NCBI GenBank assembly: GCA_963969345.1
Contig: OZ017767.1
Location: 5,360,739 to 5,424,738, forward strand
Origin: Turbatrix aceti
Lineage: Eukaryota > Nematoda > Chromadorea > Rhabditida > Panagrolaimidae
Direction: 5' to 3'
Length of the DNA stretch: 64,000 nucleotides
The translations under genes and the position numbers were made by a program. Shown piece after piece: positions 54,474-64,000 of this stretch; positions within the stretch are counted from its first letter, which is position 1; each line of letters opens with the position of its first letter. The notes beneath the pieces were generated by a model. That model made no database searches. It saw nothing but the letters and a program-made list of their open reading frames with translations, and was not told where the DNA came from.

Positions 54474-57400
54474 ATGGATCGCGAGCAGCTGATGGCAAGT
54501 TTTTTGGATCCATTTTTGTTGTCGACGATGACGATGGCGATTTTCAGCTGCTCAATCGAGCTGCTCGTGAGCTCTACCAGCCGACCAATCTCACGCTCCA
54601 GAAGCAAGCGGATCAGACGTTCAGTCAGATGGCGGAGGACTCGAATAACCTCGCGATTCTTCTACAGTGCCTTCAACACGGCGAAGTGGGTTTTTCTGTC
54701 GTTCAACTTTGTATTTTATTCCTTTGCAGAAGTTTACCGGGTATGCGGCTTCCGCTGCGTTGAAGAAGCTCTCGGAGCAGAGGCTCAAGATGCCGGTCAA
54801 GGAGCAGGTCGGACTTGGTGGGTTTTTTGATCGTAACATTCGCCTGGGGTTTACGATATCTCAGTCAACTGATTGAATGGCCTAAAATATTTCTTCTTTA
54901 GCCAACGAAATGCTCTCATTCATGATGCAGAACTACACGACGACAACGGATTCGTACATCATCGGCACGCTGTGCGACGTATTTGCGAACATCTGCAAAT
55001 TCAATATCACGCATCAGGAGCCGTCGACGAAGGTTTCGGTCTTCAGACAACCGCTCAATGACCTCCGAACCGTGGCCAGCGAGGTAAATCCGCAAGGCGC
55101 GCTCGCTCTGACGGTTCTCAAGGCTGTCGTGGCCGCTTTCGACGAGCCCAAAACCGGCGAGACCCCGACCGAGCACAAAATCGCGCACAACGAATTCCAG
55201 AATCGTTTTCTGCGCGAACTCAATACCTTTGCCGTCGAAAAACTCATCGAGGCCTCTGAAATGCTTTCTTTGGGCCGACTGCCTGCGCCTACCGAAACCT
55301 ACCTCCAAGCTCTGCTTTCTTTCTACAAACGGGTCCTGGAATACGAGTATCTTGGCATGTGCTACGATTACGAGGAGCGAGACACCATCGATGTGCCGTC
55401 TTCCTGGAGAACCAGTAAGTTCCTGATTTTTGTTGGAAATTTGAAGGTGAAATCATGGATTTTTACAGAACTTTTGACTCTTCACGTCCCGATTTTCACG
55501 ATCTACCACCGACTGCCGAACGAGAGCGTCGATCTCCTCAATTCAGTGCTCGTCATCGCAGAACACCTGTCCTGCGTACGACGGACGCTCTATGACACCG
55601 AGGATCGAGCGAAGGTGGTTCTCAACTTGCTGAAAGGCATTTTGACGGTCCTGAGCAATGTAACCAAACTTGGGAATTCGGTGGGTATTTTTGGATTTTA
55701 ACTAAGGCTGGGTGAACGTTCGTGAGCATATTTTATTTAATTATTTGTTTGCGAACAAAGTTAAAATTTTGAATTCTAAAAAATCCGTTCGAGGAACGAA
55801 AAAAAAACGTTTGTTCGATCATCCTTGATTTTAACTTTTTTTTTTAAATTTTTATGTTTTTTTTTTATTTTTTAGACCGTGTTCGCGACGTTCTCCCGAT
55901 TTCTGTACCGTCTATCAAAGAATTACACGTTCACGGATTTCAACAAGCACGCGATCTACAACGATGAAGTCCTGCCCCTGATCAGTCAGTTCACGTGCCA
56001 GGCCTTCCAAGCGTTCGATTCGACGGGTTCGAACGGCGCGTACTACCTGCTTTCCTACTGGCAGCGAATCACGAGCACCAACTGCGCGGCATCGTCTGAC
56101 TCGGCACCGAATTCCTTCACCGCCGTCAAACCCGTCGTACTGGCGTTCATTCAATCTCGAATGCGACTCTGCGAACTTGTTTCCATGTGAGTTGCCTTTT
56201 TAGGGGTGCCGGACCAACATTTGGATGTTTCAGGGGTGACGCGGAGAACCCATTCGACGATCAGGTATCAATCCAGCAGTTTATGGAGAGTTTCAACGGG
56301 CTCTGTCGGATTCACGCTTTTGAAGTTCACCAGGAGTTGCAACGCATTTACAATGAAAATACGACAATTTTGGGTACTCATGAACCTTCTTCGCAGGTTG
56401 GTGATTTTATTTTGAGAAATGGAGGGGTAATTGGGGTTGTTTTTTCAGCAGTACCTTCTGGCTGATCTCAAAATGATCTATTGGACGTACATCACAGGCA
56501 CATTTCTCGAAAACAAGGATTGCTACCGGGATTCATCGTTCGAAGATTCCATCAGCGTTGATGTCGGGCTTTTTGTCAAGTAGGCTGTTTGAAAAGTTTT
56601 TTTGAACTTTATGTTGTCTTTCCAGCTTGGTGACGTTGTCAAAATTCAATCTGGAGCGGTTGGCGGCCTGCAACTCGACCGAGCTCCCGGACAACGTTGT
56701 ACAGATGGAACTCGCGACCCTCGCTGCCTACGATCGATTTCGGCTGAGCTACATCAATCAGACGCAATCTCACTTCCCTGAAATCCAGGAAACACTCGCG
56801 GCGAGACTCGGCCGCAAATTGGACGAACAGTACTCGTTGCTCGAAATCTTCGTCGAGAAAGTTACCACAAACCTGCATAATTGGACGTACTCTGAAGATG
56901 TCATGGCAGCGACACTCGCGCTCCTCGCCCAGCTGACGACGAATTCTCTCTCGCAGAAGGTCATGGAACTCAAGAGCATGCAATTCATGGTGGTCTCCCA
57001 CGACGCTGACAATTTTCCCTTTCTGGGATCCATGTCGGCGAAGCACCTGAGCATGCGTTCCCGCTTCTACGCCGCTTTAATGCGAGTTGTCTCGAGCTAC
57101 GACACGGAGGAGAAGGTATTCGAGGATTTCCTGCGTCTCGACGCCGCTCGGTGCAAGTACATCGGCGATGCCATCGGTGTACCGACCGCGAACGCAGTCA
57201 GCGAGAATCAACTCAAATGGGCGGTTGCTGGGCTGGCGAGGGATCTGAAGGGGCTTTGCGAGGGTGCAGTGCGCATTCATTCTTACCCTTATCTTTCTGC
57301 CTTTGCGTAAGTTTTCCTGGCAGGTGAACTGACCTGAGGTGAGCTTTGTTCTTTCAGGCACTTCCACAAGGTGTTCAACATCTTTCAACAGGCAGTTTGC

Positions 57401-58657
57401 CGCTACCCCGACGACCCCATCGTTACGGTGTCGATTCTAAAGTGCTGCGCGGAATTTCTGCTGAGTCGCAACAGTCGTCTTAGCATGCAGAATTACTCCT
57501 ACCGGACCCTGGCCATCTTCCACGGCGCAGCCAAGACCTGCGAAGTTTTGTGTGAGTTGTGTTGAATTGTTTTGCCGTAGTTTATCATGTTTTTTTGCAG
57601 TCGAGAATTTCCTTCGTCTCCCGACCCTTCTGCCCACCGATGAACGCTTCTACCCGGCCCGCGTCAAGGTTGTGATTGCCCTCGTGCGTCTGGTTGTCAA
57701 CGTCCTGGCGGGAAACTACCTGCCAGTCGCTGTGTCTTACATGTACAACGACAACACATTCCAAAACCTCATCAGCATGACTTTCCGCGTAATCCGGCCT
57801 TATGTTGACGCTTCCAAGGTTGGTTTCAGTGGTCTTCTGCGACGGCGATGATCTCGGTGAAATTTTCAGAACTACCAAAAACTCACGACCAGCATGTTTT
57901 TGCTGTTACATGACCTAATCCGTAACTACTTACCTCAGTGCTCTCACCTTTCCCTCGACGATATCGGTCTCATTTTTCACTACCTCGAGAACGGATTTGT
58001 CCATCCGGGTGAGTTTTTTGAAGGTTGATGCACATAAAAGCGTTTTTTTGCGATTTCAGATAAGTCAAGGGTTTTGAACGCGACGACCGCATTCGAGCGC
58101 ATAACAAATCCCATCCTGTCACCGACTTCGACGTTCGAAACAGCTTTTTCGGTTCCGTCGACGGACAACGTCAAAATCTTTCTCGAATCTCGTCCTGATC
58201 TGCTGGAGCGGTACTACCGTTTCTTCTTCCAAATGACTTTCTACGATATGCGCCAGCTTTATTTCATATCCGCGCGGTCTCTGTACAACATCTCCTTCCT
58301 CATGCCCAAGCACGCAGCCAAGTGGTACGCGTCCTGCATCGGCAACGAGCCTGCCGAGATCCAGAATCGCTCCAACGAAGTGAGTTTTAACTTTTGTGGA
58401 GTTTTCATGATTTTTTTTTTGTTTTTCAGGTGTTCAGCATTTTTTCATCTGAACCCTATTCCGTCGACGTACGCGAAGACTTTTGCTCTAAAGTCGAAGA
58501 TCTCGTCCGCAGTGTTTGTTTTTTTTGTTGGCATTTGTTGATGTAATTTGATTGTTTTCAGCTTCGTGACTACTACAACGAGGACATGACAGAAGCAACG
58601 GTCGGTAAACCCGGTGGCAGCGGCGTCAGCGCCGGTGACAGTCAAATGGATCTCTGA
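54474..58657 (+). CDS. xpo-7: Exportin-7 (RanBP16) family karyopherin
   Basis: Fifteen exons give 1,102 aa (human XPO7 1,087): 54474-54494, 54548-54685, 54730-54817, 54902-55414, 55469-55680, 55876-56186, 56234-56396, 56449-56579, 56626-57306, 57358-57551, 57601-57818, 57870-58008, 58060-58379, 58430-58513, 58562-58657. It is a beta-karyopherin made of HEAT repeats that exports or imports cargo with RanGTP. Family landmarks: MLSFMMQNYTTTTDSYI, VPSSWRT, NESVDLLNSVLVIAEHLSCVRR, GAYYLLSYWQRI, KSMQFMVVSHDADNFPFLG, MRSRFYAALMRVV, LAGNYLPVAVSYMYNDN and FYDMRQLYFISARSLY. The first intron starts GCAAGT, a GC-AG intron, needed to keep frame. Intron 5 contains a MITE. The last donor is GTTTGT. Confidence 0.93.
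55704..55826. mobile_element. 123-bp MITE in exportin-7 intron 5
   Basis: Ends AAGGCTGGGTGAACG and, inverted, AAGGATGATCG. GATTTTAACT is repeated on both sides (55694-55703 and 55827-55836), consistent with an 8-bp hAT-type duplication plus two chance bases. The interior is GTTCG-rich. Removing element and duplication shrinks the 195-nt intron to about 62 nt, normal for this gene. Confidence 0.72.
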
Positions 58658-59909
58658 ACACAAATCATGAGTCCAGAATAATTGCTTTACCCCACTGTCG
58701 GTCACTGGTTTAATAAGAGGAGGCCCCACCGGTCCTGTTCTTCCCGTTAATCTCCTCCTCCAGCGCCTATCGTCATCCAGTGTTCTTACGACTAATATAC
58801 ATGGTATCCCCCCGGGCAATATTTTTTTTTTAGATTTTTTGAGTACATTTCATTCACTTGTCGGCCTACCCATTATTGTTGTGTTGTGTTTTTGACCGAT
58901 AATCGGTCAGGCCAGTTCCCATTTTTTTCGTGCCCTTCCTTCTTCCCCGTAATCCGAGTTGCAATGTTCCCTGTAACTCACTCTGCCGGTAATCGGCCCA
59001 TTCCTCCTCTGCGCTTCTCCTGATGATCAATGAATACGTGTCTTGTGCGGATTGGATCGTTTTTTGGGGGGGGGGTTCACCTGGTTTACCTGGACGGTAT
59101 CAAAATGGGCGAACGAAGTCAGTTTGCACCGCAGTCCAAATTGTCGGATCGCCGTTATCTGACGGAATGCGATAAGAAAAAATGTTTTTGTGCAAAGAAA
59201 AGAAAACCACAATCTTTCGCTGAAATTTGAAAGATCGCGTAGGTGAACTGATAAGGGACCCTACAATCTGCTGGGACGGGTGCAAAGGGCACAAGTGGCT
59301 TCAAGCTGCATTGTTGTAAGCTGGAATAAAGCATTCCGGTAAATGACGATTTGAGCATGAAAACACCGGTTCAAGATTCCGACCAGGGTTGGCAGAATAT
59401 TTTTGTTCATTCGCGAAGAAAATATTTTTTTCTGCGTTCATTAACCGAATTTTTTGAACAAACAAACACGAACAGGAATAGAATTACGGAAATATCAAAT
59501 TCGATATTCTGTAACAAATTTTTTTCGCCGAACACAATTTTGCAAACACGATCAAAACTGTTCGTGTTCGTTATATATCTCGAACTTAGTTTTAAAATTG
59601 TACATGTTCGTTCGCAAACAAAAAATCGACGGTTCCCAGCTTGGTATCATTGTACGCGAGCCACCGGTAATTTCAGGTAATAATCTCATTGGTCGGTATC
59701 GTATCAGTTGTTTTCAAACCGATTGAACCGTCTGGGCGAGGCCTACAAAACTACTATGTTGAAGGTATAGTACATAGGTACGTTAATCATCCGATGACAC
59801 GATAGCTGCAGTCTGTCGGGACGTGTCCTCTGACTGAGTAAGCGCACTGCGGTCGCGGTCGCGGTCGTCCTGCAGTCGAACGACGAGAAGACGGGTGCTT
59901 GCATTCAGC
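58658..59909. other. Intergenic with GTTCG-rich repeat
   Basis: No gene. It holds the exportin-7 3' flank, a G-run near 59046-59054, and at about 59390-59640 a GTTCG-rich AT-rich block that starts CCAGGGTTGGCAG and resembles the repeats at 5372-5560 and 55704-55826. Confidence 0.5.
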
Positions 59910-61475
59910 ATGCTTTTTTTCTTGGCTCTGTTCTTTTTTCTGGCGGTCTCCGGATCGTCTGGTTCTCAAAATCCAGATCAACGCCGAGTCGCGATCATCG
60001 GCGCCGGGATTGCAGGTCTATCAACGGCGAACCGGTTCCTCGATCTCGGTTTCGATGATTTTGTAGTCTTCGAAGCCCTGGACAGGCCCGGTGGACGCAT
60101 CCACGGCGTGCCCTACCGCGATGGTTTTCTTCAAATGGGCGCCCAGTTCATCAATGGCGCCAACAACCCTCTTTTTGACCTCGCCCAGCGACTCGGCGTT
60201 GTTGGGGAGGTCGTTGATGACTACGTTCACGTCGCGGAGGCCACGTACCTTGCCGGTGAATGCCCCATCGACGCTAACGACGTGGAAGTCTTTCGAGAGT
60301 TCACGGCACCTTTGGACGAGTATTTCCATCGAGTTGCGTTCACGGACGACGACAGAAGCACGCTGGAGACCGTCAAAAGCATGTACGACGTTGAATATGA
60401 TTATTTCCTCAAGGTTTTTGTTTTTTTCAGAGCTCTTGTGAATTTATAGAATCTTTCAGAAACAAAACGTGACTTCCGGATTCAGAAAACACGTTTTTGA
60501 TGCGCTAACTCGAAGTTACCGGTCATTTTTTGAATTTGAGTACGCAGCTCGATGGGATGATGTTTGTTTTTGTTTTTTTTTTACGTTTTGACGTCATACT
60601 GACCTTTTGATTGTTTGCAGTTGAGTTTGCGAGCCATAACGGAGTGGGATGACCTCGGGAAGCTGGGCGAGTCTTTCGTCACGAATCGCATTGGCTACAC
60701 CGCGATTATCGATCACCTGGCCGGTCGAATTCCGGATGATAACATCCGTTACAATCATCGAATCGCCGGCATCGATTATACAGGGCCCCGCACGCGTCTC
60801 ACGCTTTTTGACGGCACCGAGATCAAGGAAACCTTTGATTTGGTGATTGTAACCGCTTCGCTGGGTCATCTCAAGCTCTTCGCGGACAAACTTTTCACTC
60901 CACCGCTACCACCGAGAAAAAAAGCCGCGATCGAAAAAATCGGCATGGGAGCCAGTGCCAAGGTTTTTCTGGAGTACGACGAACCTTTCTGGCACGACGC
61001 CTTTATTTCTCCACTCGTCGTTGAGGAATGCGGAGGCGTGGATCCGGTTCACGCAGAATTTACAACGTTCCAGGCAGTGCCATGGGCGCCAAACGTGCTT
61101 ATGGCCTGGATCGCCGGCCGGGGGCCTGCCAAGGTGGACGCGCTGAACGACTCCGACCTTTCCGCGTCCCTGACTACTCTTTTCCGGCGTGCGACGAAGA
61201 ATTCCAGCGTTTCAGAGCCCCGAGCCATCTACAGAACCCCTTTCAACGCGGATGACCTCTTCGGAGGCTCGTACTCGTACGTCAGCCATGCGCAGGCGCT
61301 GGCCGGCGTCCGGCACGCAGATCTCAGCATCCCTGTTCGCAGAAACGGCAGTATCAGGGTCCAGTTCGCCGGCGAGGCCACGCATCACCGCGTGTTTCAG
61401 ACCGCCGTCGGCGCTTTTCTCTCCGGCAGACGCGAGGCTGACCGGGCGCTTCACGCCATCACAGACGGCGCTTAG
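59910..61475 (+). CDS. Secreted FAD amine (polyamine-type) oxidase
   Basis: Three exons (59910-60413, 60460-60561, 60621-61475) give 486 aa. The start MLFFLALFFFLAVSGSSG is a signal peptide, so the enzyme is probably secreted or in the secretory pathway. The dinucleotide-binding motif is VAIIGAGIAGLSTANRFLD, followed by VFEALDRPGGRIHG and the substrate-side MGAQFINGANNPLFDLA. The C-terminal FAD motif is RVQFAGEATHHRVFQTAVGAFLSGRREADRA. This fits the flavin monoamine/polyamine oxidase family, which oxidises spermine, spermidine or their acetyl forms and makes hydrogen peroxide. The usual active-site lysine region is not obvious by eye. The donor of exon 1 is GTTTTT, weaker than its neighbours. 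Which amine it uses is unknown. Confidence 0.87.
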
Positions 61476-62688
61476 GAATGACTGGTATTTATTTGTTCTA
61501 ACATAACACGTGCTTACATCGCCAAGGAAAGATAATAAGAAAATTCAGCGACGCTTGCGTTTTGCAGAAAAAAATAATTTATTTACACATCCTCAAATTT
61601 AGATAGCATCGACGACGCAAAAACAGATCTTTTGGCGGCTCTTTTTTTGAACAAAACAACTTTTTAGTGTCAATATGGGTTGAATGAATTTGTTTTTGAT
61701 TGAATAATGAAGTTTTTGGTTCGGTATCGGTGATTGAAAAACAAAAAAACTGCAAACCGGGGGCAAATGTGCGTATTTTCCCGGAGTCACTTGCACCTTG
61801 AACTGGACAATTTTTATGTCGCCGTGCTGCTGTTGTTGCGGGCGCACACACACACACGTGCGCCCGCAAGAGAAGAAGCCCACAAAAGCTTCGAGATGGC
61901 TAAAGTTCGAATCCTCGACGTCGTGAATGATGAGAAATTAGATAGGGACATCTGACTTCTGTGATGTTACCCGGTCTAGATAGTATATTTGACACAACGC
62001 TTTTTGATCGTCAAAAGTGCATTCGTCGGTCTCTCTTTCGCAGAAGGCGATGTTTTGCTCTGGATTGAGCAGTCGTTTGCACGTTGTATGATGTTGTATG
62101 ATGCTGTACGTTGAACGCGCCATAGAAAAGTCAGGTTTAGAAGTTAATTCAATTTCATCGACAATGATGCCGTAATTGTGTTGGTTGCCCGCGCGCTAAC
62201 AAGTAACTTGAATGGTGACCGAAAAAAGCTTGGAATACACAAAAGGTGTTTTCGCCGCGTGCTAAATATAATACAAGTTTTCTGAACTGTGCCGACCTCG
62301 CGCAGTCCCGTAGACACGTCATGCTTGCTGGTACGACAACTGTTTACCAAGGACCCTGGACTTTTAAAGTTTTGCAAACAGGAAATTGAATTGAACGAAT
62401 TGGGACAAATCGTGCCCCCGAAGTCGCCCACGTGCCCTCTCTGGAGGACACCGAGGACATCCATGAATTATGCATGTGCCATCTTAGTTAGGCGACTGTA
62501 GCAATGGCTCAAAGTTTATTCCACACGAAAGCTGTCAGAAAAAGGAACGTGTTCGTTGAGTTTAAATTACATTCAGATTAATACCTTTTCATCACACACG
62601 AGATCTGTGAGTTGTGCTTGGCTACAAGGAAGGCGCGTGCGTCGAGATCGTCGAGGATGTCCCCCGAAGGCGTCGTGCCGCACTGCCG
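61476..62688. other. Intergenic, nothing recognised
   Basis: No supported gene. It contains a short (CA)n run at about 61844-61857 and AT-rich sequence. Small frames on both strands have no domain. Confidence 0.5.
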
Positions 62689-62985
62689 TTAGCCGACGGG
62701 AATGCGTTGGAGATTCTTGATCAGGGTTATGAACTTGGCGGCTCGCTTGGTGTTGTCGTAGCTGCGCTTCATGGCTCCGGCGACGATTGAGGGTTCGGGG
62801 TCGTCGTTGGCGGCGGTGGCGGTGGCGTGGCGGAAAAAGCTGCCGGCCGGCGCGAGGTGAAAGCCCGGCCCTAGCCTATCCCTCGCGCAGTCCGGGAACT
62901 TGGTGGACATTGCGTCGAAGCAGGATGGGTCTTCCTGACAGATGGACGCAATTATCCGACATGACACTGAAATGCCGTAGTCGTC
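62689..62985 (-). CDS. Last exon of a small Cys-containing protein
   Basis: A 98-codon exon that starts after the acceptor ACACAG (minus strand, 62986) and reads DDYGISVSCRIIASICQEDPSCFDAMS... ending NLQRIPVG. Four Cys lie in the first part; the rest is basic and helical. The first exon is not identified; ATG codons just upstream are in other frames. A retrotransposon fragment lies just to the right, so the gene may be split from its start. I do not recognise it. Confidence 0.4.
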   Translation of the reverse strand, partial: DDYGISVSCRIIASICQEDPSCFDAMSTKFPDCARDRLGPGFHLAPAGSFFRHATATAANDDPEPSIVAGAMKRSYDNTKRAAKFITLIKNLQRIPVG

Positions 62986-63074
62986 CTGTGTTGTGAATCG
63001 TAAAAAAAAAACTGAGAAGAACACAAAAAACGGCCATTTTGACAAATTAGACTACTGAAACGTAAAAAAATGTT

Positions 63075-63962
63075 TTGACGACGCCGTCTGAAGGAATCTG
63101 GTCAAATCGAGGATTCCAAATTGGCAGGCACCGACTCTGCTACCTTGCCTACGCCGACGACATTGCGCTCCTGGCACCAGATGCTCCCACAGCTCAAGCC
63201 ATGCTGCAGGACCTGGCCGACGAAGCTCTCTCTGTCGGTCTGGAAATCAACATCGGCAAGACCAAGTGGATGAGCAACTCGAAAGACGACGCGACGATTC
63301 TACTGAACGGTTTTCCGGTCGAAAGAGTAAAAGAGTTCGTCTATCTTGGACAGCTCTTCTCCTGGCCGAGAGACCACAAGAAAGAAATTATCAAAAGAAT
63401 GACGGCAGGACGAAAGGCGTATTTCAAGTACAAAGACTTCCTGCGCTCACGCCAAGTCAAAATGGGGCTGAAACGGCGACTCATCGAGCAGTGCATAAAG
63501 CCAGCAGTCCTCTACGGCTGCGAAACCTGGGCACTCACCGACGCCGGAATCGAAACCCTCCAGCGGGGACAACGTCGCCTCGAACGTGCTATCTTAGAGG
63601 TGCGTTTGAGCGACAAAGTCCCATCCGAATCCATCCGGAAGCGCACCAAGCTCAAAGACTGGAACGAATCCGCTCGCCGCCGCAAGCAGAAATACGCCAA
63701 ATCGCTCGCGACGACCGACGACGACAACTGGGCAGTCCGACTGTCAGACTGGCGCCCCACAGAAGACTACGTGGAAGCCAAGCGACCGCTAGGACGACCA
63801 CGCATGCGCTGGACCGACGACCTCGCCATTGCCTACAACGCTTCTACCAAGGACTTCGATTTCAGACGGATTGTTTTTCTTTGATGACCCCTCTTCGTAC
63901 GACCCCACTGATTTGTATAATCCCGTGTGTACGAGTAAGAGATAAATTGATTGATTGATTGG
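63075..63962 (+). pseudogene. 5'-truncated RTE-type LINE
   Basis: The open frame to 63884 holds the end of a reverse transcriptase: CYLAYADDIALLAPDAPT (YADD active site), GLEINIGKTKWMS, FVYLGQLFSW, KPAVLYGCETWAL, and GRPRMRWTDDLA at the C-terminus, the order found in RTE/BovB-like elements. The endonuclease and front part of RT are missing; the frame breaks near 63069-63080. The element ends with a short tail of TTGA/ATTG repeats (about 63946-63962), typical of RTE 3' ends. It is a dead copy. Confidence 0.85.
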
Positions 63963-64000
63963 TCTGAAGTCATCCTTTGTGCCTGACTAATCACCCAACG

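Noticed and set aside
61896..61920. AAGTTCGAATCC, like a tRNA T-arm
   Set aside because: No matching stem, anticodon arm or acceptor stem nearby.

Overview
The window is eukaryotic nuclear DNA and almost certainly nematode. Evidence: a ground-like (Grl) domain protein, a domain known from nematodes; very short introns (46-70 nt is common) whose acceptors nearly all read TTTTCAG or TTTGCAG; neuropeptide GPCRs of nematode type; and AG acceptors a few bases upstream of several start codons, as expected for trans-splicing. Proteins are diverged and coding DNA is fairly GC-rich with AT-rich introns. I do not name a species.

Layout. 1-7.6 kb: a gene-poor GC-rich stretch, a secreted ground-like protein (minus), a GT49-type glycosyltransferase (minus) and a hAT-like MITE. 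7.6-11.5 kb: a complete, very young LTR retrotransposon on the minus strand with identical 409-bp LTRs, a 5-bp target duplication and one intact gag-protease-integrase ORF that has no reverse transcriptase or RNase H. 11.9-15.7 kb: complex I subunit NDUFA1 (minus) and proteasome subunit Rpn3/PSMD3 (plus). 17.2-21.5 kb: a divergent Na+/K+-ATPase alpha-like pump with altered ion-site residues, followed by an inverted, gap-free 396-bp copy of its P-domain. 21.7-24.3 kb: mitochondrial processing peptidase alpha and a small secreted proline-rich protein (both minus). 25.1-26.7 kb: an intron-containing cyclopropane-fatty-acid synthase (bacterial-type enzyme). 28.4-34.6 kb: asparagine synthetase (minus) diverging from an SLC17 transporter (plus). 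37.2-43.4 kb: two peptide GPCRs, each carrying a small inverted-repeat element in an intron. 43.5-51.2 kb: a secreted protein (minus), an ATF4-like bZIP factor with an unusual two-frame 5' half, and a 106-aa secreted Cys-rich protein. 51.8-58.7 kb: COP9 signalosome CSN1 (minus) diverging from exportin-7 (plus). 59.9-61.5 kb: a secreted FAD amine oxidase. 62.7-64 kb: a small secreted-protein exon and a 5'-truncated RTE-type LINE.

The genes are unrelated housekeeping, signalling and secreted functions; no operon-like functional cluster is apparent. The one pathway pairing is ATF4-like bZIP with asparagine synthetase, a classical ATF4 target in other animals. The most unusual items are the RT-less but structurally intact retrotransposon with a coiled-coil C-terminal extension overlapping its own LTR, the ATPase with a rebuilt ion site plus its inverted P-domain copy, and MITE insertions that explain the length of individual introns almost exactly. 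Exon models were built by hand from splice consensus and reading frame; every multi-exon model given closes without internal stops.
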